Assembly: GCA_024128875.1 (NCBI GenBank)
Contig: JAMYFF010000009.1
Coordinates: 180,547-244,546, forward strand
Reading direction: 5' to 3'
DNA length: 64,000 nucleotides
Source of the DNA: Salinilacustrithrix flava
GTDB lineage: Bacteria > Actinomycetota > Acidimicrobiia > Acidimicrobiales > Salinilacustritrichaceae
This document shows, one piece after another, positions 43,816 to 52,350 of this stretch. The notes below the pieces were generated by a model, which had not been told where the DNA came from, did not search any database, and worked only from the letters and a program-made list of their open reading frames with translations. Numbering within the stretch: position 1 is the stretch's first letter; the number at the start of each line of letters is the position of its first letter. A program made the position numbers and the translations under genes.

Positions 43816-43831
43816 GGTGCCGCGCGGGTGC

Positions 43832-44200
43832 TCAGCGACGACGCCCCAGCTCGCGGTCGAGCTGGCGGCGCTCCCGCTTCGTGGGTCGACCCGCGCCGCG
43901 CTCGCGCTCGCCGAAGAGGGCCTGCAGCGGGCGCTCCGGCGGGGGCGGGCTGTGGTCGACGTAGCACTCGACCGCGATGGGCGCCCCCACCCGCTTGTCG
44001 ATGATGCGGGCCACGTCGAGGATCCGCTCCCGCTGCCCCACCTGGGCGTGGACGCGGTCGCCGACCCGCACCTTCTGGGCCGGCTTCACGGTGCGCCCGT
44101 CGATCTCGACGTGCCCGCCGCTGCACGCCTTGGTGGCATCGGAGCGGGTCTTGTAGATCCTCACGGCCCACAGCCACCGGTCCACGCGCGTGCTCTCCAC
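43832..44200 (-). CDS. S4-domain RNA-binding protein (Hsp15-like)
   Basis: 122 aa. RVDRWLWAVRIYKTRSDATKAC followed by GGHVEIDGRTVKPAQKVRVGD is an S4 RNA-binding domain, and the basic tail (GRPTKRERRQLDRELGRRR) matches Hsp15/YrfH-type proteins that rescue stalled 50S-nascent chain complexes. GTG 44200 lies 6 nt after GACGAT. It is divergent from the FAD oxidoreductase. Confidence 0.87.
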   Translation of the reverse strand: MESTRVDRWLWAVRIYKTRSDATKACSGGHVEIDGRTVKPAQKVRVGDRVHAQVGQRERILDVARIIDKRVGAPIAVECYVDHSPPPPERPLQALFGERERGAGRPTKRERRQLDRELGRRR

Positions 44201-44267
44201 CCGCCCATCGTCGCGCAGCGGGGCGGGGCGCGGTCACCGGCAGCGGCGTCGTCGCTACCGTCGCTCC

Positions 44268-45509
44268 GTGCCCGGCACCCCGAACCCGAACCACCACGAC
44301 GTCGTCATCGTGGGTGCCGGGCTCGCCGGCCTCGTCGCCGCCCGCACCCTGGTGGCGTCCGGGCGCGACGTCGTCGTGCTCGACGCAGCCGACGCGCCCG
44401 GCGGGCGGGTGCGCACCGACCTGGTCGACGGGCACCGCCTGGACCGGGGCTTCCAGGTCCTGCTCACCGACTACCCCGAGCTCCCCCGCCACCTGGATCT
44501 GGACGCCCTCGACCTGCGCCGCTTCGACCCGGGCGCGCTGGTGCGGGTCGGCGACCGCTTCCACCGGGTCGTCGACCCGTTCCGCTCCCCCGTCGCCGGG
44601 CTGCGCGGCGCGCTGGCACCGGTGGGCTCGATCGGCGACAAGCTGCGGGTCGGACTGCTGCGCCGGCGTCTCCTCCGGGCAACCGCTCCGGAGCTGCTGC
44701 GGGGCGAGGACGTGACGACGGCGCAGGCGCTGCGGGACGACGGCTTCTCCCCGGCGATGATCGAGCGCTTCTTCGAGCCGCTCGTCGGCGGGATCCAGCT
44801 CGACCCGTCGCTCGGCACCAGCCGTCGCGTGTTCGACGTGGTGTTCCGCAGCCTCGCCCGGGGCGATTCGGCCGTGCCGGCGCTCGGCATGGAGTCGATC
44901 CCCCGGCAGCTGGCTGCGGGACTGCCCGAGGGCACGGTCCGCTGCGACTCGCCGGTCGCCGGCGTGGAGGACGGACGCGTGACCCTCGCCGGCGGTGAGG
45001 TCGTGACCGCCGACCACGTGGTCGTCGCCACGGAGGGCCCGGCCGCCGCTCGACTGCTCGGGACCGAGGAGGTCGGTTCCCGCGCCGCGTCGTGCGTGTG
45101 GTTCAGCGCTGCGGCGGCGCCGGTCGAGGACCGGCTGGTGATCCTCGATGGCACCGGACCGGCTCGCAACGTCGCCGTGATGACCAACGTCGCCCCGACC
45201 TACGCGCCGCAGGGCCGGTCGCTGATCGCCGCGGCCGTCCCCGGCCGGGCCGACAGCTCCCTGGAGCCGGCCGTGCGGGACCAGCTGCGTGGCTGGTGGG
45301 GTGCGCAGGTGGACGGGTGGGAGCACCTGCGCACCGACGCCATCGCCCACGGCCAGCCCGACCAGTCGCCGCCGTTCGCGCCGAAGCAGGCCGTGGCGGT
45401 GCGACCGGGGCTGTGGGTGTGCGGCGACCACCGCGACACCGGCTCGATCCAGGGCGCGATGTTCTCCGGGCGCCGCTGCGCCGAGGCCGTGCTGGCTGCC
45501 TCCGCCTGA
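44268..45509 (+). CDS. FAD-dependent oxidoreductase, amine oxidase/desaturase superfamily
   Basis: 413 aa. N-terminal dinucleotide motif DVVIVGAGLAGLVAARTL, GGRVRTDLVDGHRLDRGFQV (second FAD contact) and C-terminal VCGDHRDTGSIQGAMFSGRRCAE are typical of the phytoene-desaturase/protoporphyrinogen-oxidase-like group. Substrate unknown. GTG 44268 follows TACCGT (44256-44261) by 6 nt, a leaderless arrangement. Confidence 0.87.
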   Translation: MPGTPNPNHHDVVIVGAGLAGLVAARTLVASGRDVVVLDAADAPGGRVRTDLVDGHRLDRGFQVLLTDYPELPRHLDLDALDLRRFDPGALVRVGDRFHRVVDPFRSPVAGLRGALAPVGSIGDKLRVGLLRRRLLRATAPELLRGEDVTTAQALRDDGFSPAMIERFFEPLVGGIQLDPSLGTSRRVFDVVFRSLARGDSAVPALGMESIPRQLAAGLPEGTVRCDSPVAGVEDGRVTLAGGEVVTADHVVVATEGPAAARLLGTEEVGSRAASCVWFSAAAAPVEDRLVILDGTGPARNVAVMTNVAPTYAPQGRSLIAAAVPGRADSSLEPAVRDQLRGWWGAQVDGWEHLRTDAIAHGQPDQSPPFAPKQAVAVRPGLWVCGDHRDTGSIQGAMFSGRRCAEAVLAASA

Positions 45510-45539
45510 CGCCCACCGCAGCGGACGGACGTCAGGCGG
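45502..45539. terminator. Bidirectional hairpin between convergent oxidoreductase and thiolase genes
   Basis: CCGCCTGACG (45502-45511) pairs perfectly with CGTCAGGCGG (45530-45539); the loop contains a smaller CCGC/GCGG hairpin. The left arm includes the oxidoreductase stop codon. Confidence 0.6.
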
Positions 45540-45548
45540 CGGAGCGGA

Positions 45549-46766
45549 TCAGGCCGCGCTGGACTCCAGGATGTGGACGCCGCAGGCCGAACCGAGGCCG
45601 ATGACGTGGGCCAGGCCCACCTTGGCGCCCTCGATCTGGCGGTCGCCGGCCTCACCGCGGAGGTGGTGGCACACCTCCCAGATGTTGGCGATGCCCGTGG
45701 CCGAGATCGGGTGGCCCTTGGACTCGAGGCCGCCGGAGACGTTGACCGGGGTCGAGCCGTCTCGCCAGGTGGCGCCGGACTCGAAGAGGTCCACCGCCCC
45801 ACCCGGCTCGCACAGCATGAGGTTGTCGTAGTGCACGAGCTCGGCCGTGGCGAAGCAGTCGTGCAGCTCGACCAGGTCGAGGTCCTCGGGGGACACGCCG
45901 GCCTGCTCGTAGGCCTGCTCGGCCGCCATGCGGGTGAGCGTGTTCACGTCGGGCAGCACCTGGCAGGCCTCCTGCCACGGGTCGGAGGTGAGCACGGATG
46001 CCGACACCTTCACGGCCCGGCGCTGCTGCTCCTTGGAGAGGGTCTTGAGCTTGGCGCCGGAGACGACCACGGCCGCGGCGCCGCCGTCGCAGTTGGCCGA
46101 GCACATCGGGCGGGTGTTGGGGTAGGCGATCATCACGTCGCCCATCACCTGCTCGAGGCTCATCTCCTTGGTGTAGGCGGCCAGCGGGTTCAGCGTGGAG
46201 TGCTTGTGGTTCTTCACGCTGATGCGGGCGAACAGCTCGAACGCCTCGCCGCTGTAGTCGTTCTCGTGCAGGTACTCCATGCCGACCTGGGCGAAGGTGC
46301 CCGGCATGGCGGCGGTGCCGATGCGGCCGTCGACGCCGGCGACGGCACCGAAGCGGCCCGATGGCTCCCACTTGTGCTCGTCGGACTTGCCGCCGCCACC
46401 ACCGCCGCCGAGGAGGCCGGCACCGGCCAGCTTCTCGACGCCGACGGCGAGGCCCATGTCGCACTCGCCGGCCTTGATGGCCATGATCGCCGTGCGCAGC
46501 GCGGTGGCGCCCGTGGCGCACGCGTTGGCCACGTTGAACACCGGGATGCCGGTCTGGCCGATCTGCTTCTGGAGCTGCTGGCCGAAGCCGGCGCTCGCGT
46601 TCATCAGGTTGCCCGCGGCCAGGATGCCCATGTCGGCCATGGTCACGCCGGCGTCGGCGAGGGCGGCCATGGCCGCCTCCGCGCCGAGGTCGACCACGTC
46701 GGAGTCCGGGTGCTTCCCGAACTTCGTCATGTGGATGCCGAGGATGTAGATGTCGTCGCTGCTCAT
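45549..46766 (-). CDS. Thiolase family protein (SCP-x/lipid-transfer type)
   Basis: 405 aa. NVANACATGATALRTA carries the nucleophilic Cys, LVELHDCFATAEL and GLESKGHPISATG hold the HxCF/His elements and GSACGVHIL the C-terminal Cys. This is the SCP-x branch, used in degradation of fatty or sterol side chains. A Gly-rich insert (GLLGGGGGGGKSDEHKW) is near residue 145. It follows a DUF35 gene and a P450 gene in the same direction. Because the catalytic Cys is present it is unlikely to be an Ltp2-type aldolase. Confidence 0.88.
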   Translation of the reverse strand: MSSDDIYILGIHMTKFGKHPDSDVVDLGAEAAMAALADAGVTMADMGILAAGNLMNASAGFGQQLQKQIGQTGIPVFNVANACATGATALRTAIMAIKAGECDMGLAVGVEKLAGAGLLGGGGGGGKSDEHKWEPSGRFGAVAGVDGRIGTAAMPGTFAQVGMEYLHENDYSGEAFELFARISVKNHKHSTLNPLAAYTKEMSLEQVMGDVMIAYPNTRPMCSANCDGGAAAVVVSGAKLKTLSKEQQRRAVKVSASVLTSDPWQEACQVLPDVNTLTRMAAEQAYEQAGVSPEDLDLVELHDCFATAELVHYDNLMLCEPGGAVDLFESGATWRDGSTPVNVSGGLESKGHPISATGIANIWEVCHHLRGEAGDRQIEGAKVGLAHVIGLGSACGVHILESSAA

Positions 46767-46868
46767 GTCAGAGAAGGTCCTTCGCGATCGCACAGGTGGA
46801 TGTGAGGGTGGCCGCCGTCGGGAGCGCCAGCGAGAAGGCGGCACGCGGCGCTGCGGAGCAGACCGCCA

Positions 46869-47267
46869 TCAGCACGGTTCGTAGCCGAAGCCGATGGCCT
46901 CGACGCCGTCGTCGTCGGTGCCCAGCGAGTAGGTCGCCAGGCGCACCGGCATGCCGAGCTTCACGTGCTCGTCATCGGGTTCGACGTTGATGATGTTGGT
47001 GCGCACGCTCGTGCCGCCGGCGTCGACGATGCCGGCCACGAAGGGCACGGGCACGCCGGGTGCGGCGAAGGTCACGATGGTGAACGAGCGCAGCGTGCCC
47101 TCGGTGGGCACGTCGACCGTGGTGAAGTCGGTGCCGAAGCACGACGCGCACGCGTTGCGCCGGTCGAAGTAGCGGGCACCGCACGAGGTGCACTCGGTGG
47201 CCTCCAGGTGCGGGTCATCGCCCAGCACCAGGTAGTCCACGATCGGGATCTGGGTCTTTGTAGCCAC
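46869..47267 (-). CDS. DUF35 OB-fold/zinc-ribbon partner of the thiolase
   Basis: 132 aa. N-terminal rubredoxin-like ribbon CTSCGARYF ... CASC followed by an OB fold (GTLRSFTIVTFAAPG, PFVAGIVDAGG). DUF35 proteins form complexes with thiolases and related enzymes and help channel acyl-CoA. GTG 47267 has AGGAGCT directly upstream. About 100 nt separate it from the thiolase, with an AAGGA site before that gene. Confidence 0.85.
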   Translation of the reverse strand: MATKTQIPIVDYLVLGDDPHLEATECTSCGARYFDRRNACASCFGTDFTTVDVPTEGTLRSFTIVTFAAPGVPVPFVAGIVDAGGTSVRTNIINVEPDDEHVKLGMPVRLATYSLGTDDDGVEAIGFGYEPC

Positions 47268-47323
47268 GGAGCTCCTGTCAGGTGGTGGCCGCGCGTCCCC
47301 GGCGCGACCGTGATGATGGGAAT

Positions 47324-48607
47324 CTAGGCCCGTCCCACCTTCTCGGTGGGCGTGAACCGGACGGGGAACCGCTTGATGCCGCCCACCAGCGGGATGCCGG
47401 CGGCCTCGAGGTACTCGGGCGGGCCGGCGGCCTCGAGGTCGGGCAGGCGGGTGAGCAGCTGGCGCCACGCCACGGCGAGCTCGCGGCGGGCGAGGTGGGC
47501 GCCGAGGCAGAAGTGCGGACCGGGGCCACCGAAGCCGACGTGGGGGTTCGGGTCACGTCGCACGTCGAAGACCTCGGGGTTCTCGAAGTGGGCCGGGTCG
47601 CGGTTGGCGGCGCCGTAGAACATGACGAAGCGCTCGCCGGCGGAGAAGTCCCGGCCGGCCAGGGTGACGTCCTCGGTGGCCGTGCGGCGCATGAACACCA
47701 CCGGGGAGGCGTAGCGCACGATCTCCTCGACCGCGGTGGGGGTGACCCCTTCGAGGTCGTCCTGCCAGATGCGGCGCTGCTCGGGGTGCTCGGTGAGGAA
47801 CTGCATGGCGTAGCTGATCGCCGTGCGGGTCGTGTCGTTGCCGGCCACGGCCAGGAGGATGAAGAACGGGCCCAGCTCCTCGGGCGTCATCATCTGCTCG
47901 TCGACGTCAGCGGTGATGAGCGCGGTGGTGAGGTCGTCCTTGGGGTTCTTGCGCCGGTCCTCGGCCACCTCGTGCAGCAGGCCGGTGAGGGTCATGCCGG
48001 CGCCGAAGAGGGCGCCCATGACGTCGTCGCCCACGAACTCGGGGTCGCCGCCGCCGAGGATGATGTTGGTGGCGTCGAAGACGGTCTTGAACTCCGACCG
48101 GGGGATGCCCATCATGTCGCAGATCACGAGCAGCGGGAACGGGGCGGACATGGCCTCGACGAGGTCGACCTCGCCCTTCTCGCAGAAGTCGTCGATGACC
48201 TCGTCGCAGATGTGCTGCACCGAGTCGAGGACCGACTCGAGGCGGCGGGGGGTGAAGGCCCGGGAGACGATGCCGCGCTGGCGGGCGTGGCGGGGGTCGT
48301 CCATGTTGATGAACGAGCCGAAGAACTCCAGCGCCTCGGCCGGCATGTCGGGGATGGCGACCGCGCCCTGGCCCGAGCAGAACTGCTTGGGCTTGCGGCT
48401 GATCTCCACGACCTCGTCGTAGGTCGTGACCGCGTGGAACGGCACGGGGCCGTCGAGCATCCCCATGGTGTCGGGGATCTCGGAGTCCCAGAACGGGCCC
48501 TGGGCCCGCATGGCGGCGAAGTCGTCCATCCGGTCCTGGAGCGGACGGCGCCAGAACTCGGGCTGCGCGATGTCGAAGCGGGGGGCGGCGGTCGACTCGG
48601 TCGTCAT
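47324..48607 (-). CDS. Cytochrome P450 (CYP124/125-like)
   Basis: 427 aa. I-helix AVAGNDTTR, K-helix EEIVR, and heme-ligand loop FGGPGPHFCLGAHLAR are intact; the N terminus is soluble. Overall pattern (FINMDDPRHARQRGIVSRAFTPRR, NPHVGFGGPGPHFCLG) resembles actinobacterial P450s that hydroxylate terminal methyls of sterols or branched lipids. Cotranscription with DUF35 and an SCP-x thiolase supports side-chain degradation. ATG 48607 lies 6 nt after CAGAAT. Confidence 0.9.
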   Translation of the reverse strand: MTTESTAAPRFDIAQPEFWRRPLQDRMDDFAAMRAQGPFWDSEIPDTMGMLDGPVPFHAVTTYDEVVEISRKPKQFCSGQGAVAIPDMPAEALEFFGSFINMDDPRHARQRGIVSRAFTPRRLESVLDSVQHICDEVIDDFCEKGEVDLVEAMSAPFPLLVICDMMGIPRSEFKTVFDATNIILGGGDPEFVGDDVMGALFGAGMTLTGLLHEVAEDRRKNPKDDLTTALITADVDEQMMTPEELGPFFILLAVAGNDTTRTAISYAMQFLTEHPEQRRIWQDDLEGVTPTAVEEIVRYASPVVFMRRTATEDVTLAGRDFSAGERFVMFYGAANRDPAHFENPEVFDVRRDPNPHVGFGGPGPHFCLGAHLARRELAVAWRQLLTRLPDLEAAGPPEYLEAAGIPLVGGIKRFPVRFTPTEKVGRA

Positions 48608-48687
48608 GGGCCGATTCTGCTCACTGGCAACAGATGTGACCAAGTGCCGACCGGTGCCGCTGGCGGCGTCCCCCTACCGTGGGGCGC

Positions 48688-48960
48688 GTGCTCGATCCGT
48701 CGTCGCCAGCGTCCCTGGACGAAGAGCTGGAGCGGCTCGCGGTGTTCGGTGATCCGGACGCGCCGCTGCCTGCGGACGCCGAGCCGTGGCATCCGGACGG
48801 TCGCGGCGGCGGCCTCCTCCCCGACTGGTACATGCCGGCCCCGAGCGGCGGCCAGCTGCAGGGTTGGCGACGCAAGGTGGCGTGGCTGGTGGTGGGCGCC
48901 GCCCTCGCCGTCGTGGCATCGGGGTTGTGCAACACCTACGGCGAGCTGGTCGTCGCCTGA
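48688..48960 (+). CDS. Hypothetical single-pass membrane protein, 90 aa
   Basis: Acidic N terminus (SLDEELERLAVFGDPDAP), a Pro/Gly/Trp linker and one C-terminal helix (VAWLVVGAALAVVASGL). No family recognised. GTG 48688 is 7 nt after TACCGT (48675-48680), which decides it over in-frame GTG 48679. Confidence 0.65.
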   Translation: MLDPSSPASLDEELERLAVFGDPDAPLPADAEPWHPDGRGGGLLPDWYMPAPSGGQLQGWRRKVAWLVVGAALAVVASGLCNTYGELVVA

Positions 48961-48984
48961 ACCAGTCGGCAGGGTCGAGCCGCG

Positions 48985-49323
48985 TCAGGGTCCGGTTCGC
49001 TCCATGATCGCTCGGACCCGGTCCTCGTCGTCGGCCCGGATCAGGATGCGGTGCGGGTGCCGGGCGGCGATCCCGACGACCAGGCCGTGGTCGTCCATGG
49101 TCAGGAGGCGCACCGGGATGTCGCTCGCCTCCAGCCGGGCGACGAGCGCGCCGGCCTCGAAGCGGTCGAACCCGACCGTGATCTCGACGAGCTCCGGGCG
49201 AGCGGGCTCGTCCCGTCGCCGGCGGGATCCACGCCCGCCGGCCGGATCCGACGGTGGGGCCGGGATGCCACGACCTCCCGGCAGTCCGCCGTCGCGGTCG
49301 CGTCGCCAGCGCTTGAGGACCAT
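48985..49323 (-). CDS. DUF2007-like small protein, 112 aa
   Basis: A basic, Pro/Gly-rich N terminus is followed by VEITVGFDRFEAGALVARLEASDIPVRLL ... HRILIRADDEDRVRAI, a ferredoxin-like alpha/beta fold seen in DUF2007 ('putative signal transducing') proteins. ATG 49323 follows GACGAT by 5 nt. Function unknown. Confidence 0.65.
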   Translation of the reverse strand: MVLKRWRRDRDGGLPGGRGIPAPPSDPAGGRGSRRRRDEPARPELVEITVGFDRFEAGALVARLEASDIPVRLLTMDDHGLVVGIAARHPHRILIRADDEDRVRAIMERTGP

Positions 49324-49347
49324 GCGCCATCGTCGCGCGGCCGGGTG

Positions 49348-49668
49348 TCAGCTCGCGCCGGTCACCTTCAGGCCGACGATGGACGCGACGAGCAGGGCGA
49401 GGAAGAAGACCCGGGCCGGTGTGGCCGGGTCGCCGTGCGCCACGATGCCCACGATCGCGGCGCCGACTGCGCCCACCCCCACCCAGACGCCGTAGGCGGT
49501 GCCGATGGGGATCACCTCGGCCGCCTTGGCCAGCGCCACCATGCTGGCGGCGAGCAGCCCGAGGAACGCGAGCGTCGGTCCGAGGCGGGTCAGGCCCTCG
49601 GTGGAGGGCAGCACCGACGCCCACGCCACCTCGAGCAACCCCGCGACGATCAGCAGTGGCCAGGCCAT
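49348..49668 (-). CDS. gdx: SMR transporter, probable guanidinium exporter (SugE/Gdx type)
   Basis: 106 aa, four helices. Glu13 in AGLLEVAWAS is the essential membrane carboxylate of small multidrug resistance proteins, with Trp16 conserved; KAAEVIPIGTAYGVWVGVGA matches the SugE/Gdx branch more than the QacE branch. ATG 49668 has CAGGAG 8 nt upstream, directly after a guanidine-III riboswitch, which makes export of guanidinium the likely function. It probably works as an antiparallel homodimer. Confidence 0.88.
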   Translation of the reverse strand: MAWPLLIVAGLLEVAWASVLPSTEGLTRLGPTLAFLGLLAASMVALAKAAEVIPIGTAYGVWVGVGAVGAAIVGIVAHGDPATPARVFFLALLVASIVGLKVTGAS

Positions 49669-49681
49669 GGAACGCTCCTGA

Positions 49682-49722
49682 GCCCCGTCTTCGCCGTGCC
49701 GGTACGGGACACCCTCGTCGGC
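49682..49722 (-). ncRNA. Guanidine-III riboswitch (ykkC-III)
   Basis: Read on the minus strand, the 41-nt segment contains GACGAGGGUG, CCCGUACCGGC and GAAGACGGGGC in the order and spacing of the guanidine-III aptamer (Thermobifida-type ACGAGG ... CCGUACC ... AAGACGG). The last stem ends 1-2 nt before the SD sequence of the SMR gene, so translational control of the exporter is likely. Identified from remembered consensus, not by a covariance search. Confidence 0.8.
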
Positions 49723-49822
49723 GGCGGACCTGCTCCGCCCAGCGGGCTCCGACGATACCCGGGGTGGGTGGAATCGACATCGCCCCACCTACGCTCACCG
49801 GACCTGGCCGAGCGGAGGACCG

Positions 49823-50479
49823 TTGCTGGACGACATCGTCACCTGGGTCACCGACGTGGTCGACGCACTGGGCTACCTCGGCGTCGCCTTCCTCGTCGCC
49901 CTCGAGAACGTCTTCCCGCCGATCCCGTCCGAGGTGGTCCTGCCCCTCGCCGGCTTCGTCGCCGGTCGCGGCGATGCCGACGTCGTCGGCATGATCCTCG
50001 CCGCCACGGCCGGATCGGTCGTCGGTGCCTGGGTGCTCTACGGCGTGTCGGCCGGGATCGGTCCGATGCGGCTGCGTGCCTTCATCGTCCGCTTCGGCCG
50101 CTGGTTCAGCGTGCGCGAGCACCACCTCGACCGGGCCGAGGAGTGGTTCGACCGCCGGGCCGACGCCGCCGTGCTGATCGGTCGGTGCGTGCCCCTGATC
50201 CGCTCCGTCGTGTCCGTCCCGGCCGGCTTCCGCCACATGTCGCCGGTCCGCTTCACCGTCCTGACCGCGATCGGCAGCGCGATGTGGAACACGGCGCTGA
50301 TCGCCGCCGGTGCCGTCCTGGGCGAGCGCTGGGAGCGGGTCGGCGACATCGTCGGCCTGTTCCAGGGGGCCGTCGTCCTCGCCATCGGCGGCGTGCTCGG
50401 CTGGTTCGTGTGGCGACGGTTCGTCCGCCCGCGCCTCGCCGCCGCCGGCGATCTCCCGCCCGTGGACCACGAGGGCTGA
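49823..50479 (+). CDS. DedA family membrane protein
   Basis: 218 aa. NVFPPIPSEVVLPLAGF, GAWVLYGVSAGIG and GRCVPLIRSVVSVPAG are DedA (SNARE-associated/VTT) hallmarks; this family includes undecaprenyl-phosphate and phospholipid flippases. TTG 49823 is preceded by CGGAGGAC. Divergent from the guanidine-riboswitch SMR gene, with TACGCT near 49790 as a -10 candidate. Confidence 0.9.
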   Translation: MLDDIVTWVTDVVDALGYLGVAFLVALENVFPPIPSEVVLPLAGFVAGRGDADVVGMILAATAGSVVGAWVLYGVSAGIGPMRLRAFIVRFGRWFSVREHHLDRAEEWFDRRADAAVLIGRCVPLIRSVVSVPAGFRHMSPVRFTVLTAIGSAMWNTALIAAGAVLGERWERVGDIVGLFQGAVVLAIGGVLGWFVWRRFVRPRLAAAGDLPPVDHEG

Positions 50480-50486
50480 GCGGGAC

Positions 50487-51758
50487 CTACTCGAGCGTGG
50501 CGTACCCGGTGCTGCGGTCGTCGGTGCTGGCGCCCCGCACCTCGTCCACCGAGTCGCGCAGCGCGGCCAGGTACTCCTCGATCACGCCCGTGTTGGTGTT
50601 GGACACCGTGGCGTGGAGGTTGTCCGGCGGGCTCTGTCGATCGTGGAACCAGCCGCGCCGCTGCAGGGCATCGCCGACGGCGAAGATGTCGATCGGGTCG
50701 GCGGCGTCGGGATCGGGGGCGATCGCCAGCAGGTGGTACGTGGGATCGCCGAGCACGGTGAGCCCGTCGATCGCCCGGATGCCGGCGCGCATGGCATCGG
50801 CGTTGTCCAGCACGGTGCGGGTGAGGCCCTGGTAGCCGTCGACGCCGAGGTGCTGCATCACGGCCCACGCCGCCGCCATCGGCACGCCGGAGCGGGTGCC
50901 CTGCAGGTTCGGGGATGCGTAGAAGCCGCCCAGCCACCCATCGAAGACGAAGGTCTGGTGCGCCCGGAGCTCCTTGGTGCGGTGCAGGATCACCGACACG
51001 CCCTTGGGGGCGTAGCCGAGCTTGTGGATGTCGGCCGAGATCGACGACACGCCCTCAACCCGGAAGTCCCACGGTGGCACGGGGCGACCGAGCATCTCGG
51101 CGAAGGGCAGGACGAAGCCGCCCATGCACGCGTCGACGTGGCAGTTGGCGTCGACCGACGCGGCCAGCGCGGCGATCTCGGGGATCGGGTCCATGACGCC
51201 CTGGGGGTACTGGGGCGCCGAGCCGACGATGAGCACGGTGTTGGCGTTGACGTGCTCGGCCATGGCCTCGACGTCGGCCGTCCATCCGTCGCGCACCGGG
51301 GTCTTGTGCAGCGTGATCCCGAACAGGTGGGCCGCCTTGTGGAACGCGGCGTGGGCGCTCTCGGCGACGATCATCTCCGGTGCGGTGATGCCCCGCTCGG
51401 TGCGCCCCCGCTCGCGGGCCGCCTTCACGCCGCAGAGGATGGACTCGGTGCCGCCGCTCGTGAGGAACCCGGCGGCGGTGTCCGGCCCGTGGAGGAGGTC
51501 GGCGGTCCAGCCCACCACCTCGGACTGGATCCGGCCGAGCGAGGGGAACGCCATGGTGTTGAGGGCGTTCTCGTGCAGGTAGAGCATCGCGGCCCGCTCG
51601 GCGGCCTCGTGCACGCCGGGCCCCCCGTCGAACACCAGCCCGAACGTGCGGCCGTCGCGCCAGCGCACGTCGTCGTCGCGCTTCGCGGCGAGGTCGGCGA
51701 TGACGTCGTCGACCGGTCGACCTTCCGAGGCCAGCCCACGGGTGCGGTCGGCGGTCAT
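50487..51758 (-). CDS. PLP-dependent lyase, sphingosine-1-phosphate-lyase-like
   Basis: 423-aa group II decarboxylase-fold enzyme. FLTSGGTESILCGVKAARE is the cofactor phosphate region, HVDACMGGF the Asp contacting pyridine N, and SADIHKLGYAPKG holds the PLP lysine in the context typical of sphingosine-phosphate lyases rather than glutamate decarboxylases. Bacterial relatives cleave phosphorylated long-chain bases or decarboxylate amino acids. ATG 51758 overlaps the stop of the upstream lipoprotein (ATGA). Confidence 0.85.
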   Translation of the reverse strand: MTADRTRGLASEGRPVDDVIADLAAKRDDDVRWRDGRTFGLVFDGGPGVHEAAERAAMLYLHENALNTMAFPSLGRIQSEVVGWTADLLHGPDTAAGFLTSGGTESILCGVKAARERGRTERGITAPEMIVAESAHAAFHKAAHLFGITLHKTPVRDGWTADVEAMAEHVNANTVLIVGSAPQYPQGVMDPIPEIAALAASVDANCHVDACMGGFVLPFAEMLGRPVPPWDFRVEGVSSISADIHKLGYAPKGVSVILHRTKELRAHQTFVFDGWLGGFYASPNLQGTRSGVPMAAAWAVMQHLGVDGYQGLTRTVLDNADAMRAGIRAIDGLTVLGDPTYHLLAIAPDPDAADPIDIFAVGDALQRRGWFHDRQSPPDNLHATVSNTNTGVIEEYLAALRDSVDEVRGASTDDRSTGYATLE

Positions 51759-52279
51759 GACTGGAAGCAGGCGAGCAGCGGCTCGAGCAGCGCTTCGGGC
51801 GGCTCGTCGCCGGTCTCCTCGTCGACCAGGACCGTGGCGAAGAACTCGGCCAGGACGTCTTCGTCCAGGTTCTCCTCGACGCAGTCGCGGACCTCGGCGG
51901 GGACGTCCTCCCCGGCCTCGGCGAGCACCAGCTCGGCCAGCGAGACGTCGCAGCTGCCGAAGGAGGCGGCGATGCCGTCCGCTTCCTCCTGACCCAGCTC
52001 CAGGCCGAGGTCGTCGAGGCCCTCGTCGCTGCTCAGGTCCTCGGGGGTGATGCCTTCGGACTCGAGGCGCTCGGCGCCACCGAGGGCCTCGACGAACTCG
52101 CGCGAGAGGCAGTCGATGTCGGCCTCGGCGAAGGGCAGGTCCTCGTCCTGCTGCATCGAGGCGGCCATGGCCTCCACGTACTCGTCGTCGCCGCTGCCGG
52201 CGTTGCCGGTGTCGTCGTCGCCGCAGGCGGTGACGAGCAGGGCGCCGGCCGCGAGCGCGGCCAGGAGTCGTCGGTGCAT
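51755..52279 (-). CDS. Acidic lipoprotein of unknown function, 174 aa
   Basis: Signal peptide with lipobox LLVTAC, then an acidic helical domain with four spaced cysteines (CLSREF, SCDVSLAEL, RDCVEENL, LLACFQS) likely forming two disulfides. ATG 52279 has GAGGGAAGG upstream. It is coupled to the PLP lyase gene by ATGA. No family recognised. Confidence 0.7.
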   Translation of the reverse strand: MHRRLLAALAAGALLVTACGDDDTGNAGSGDDEYVEAMAASMQQDEDLPFAEADIDCLSREFVEALGGAERLESEGITPEDLSSDEGLDDLGLELGQEEADGIAASFGSCDVSLAELVLAEAGEDVPAEVRDCVEENLDEDVLAEFFATVLVDEETGDEPPEALLEPLLACFQS

Positions 52280-52350
52280 CGGAAGCCTTCCCTCGGGGTC
52301 GTCCGTCGCCCGCGCCGTCCGGGCGGGCCCGCCGACGACCCTAACCGTGC

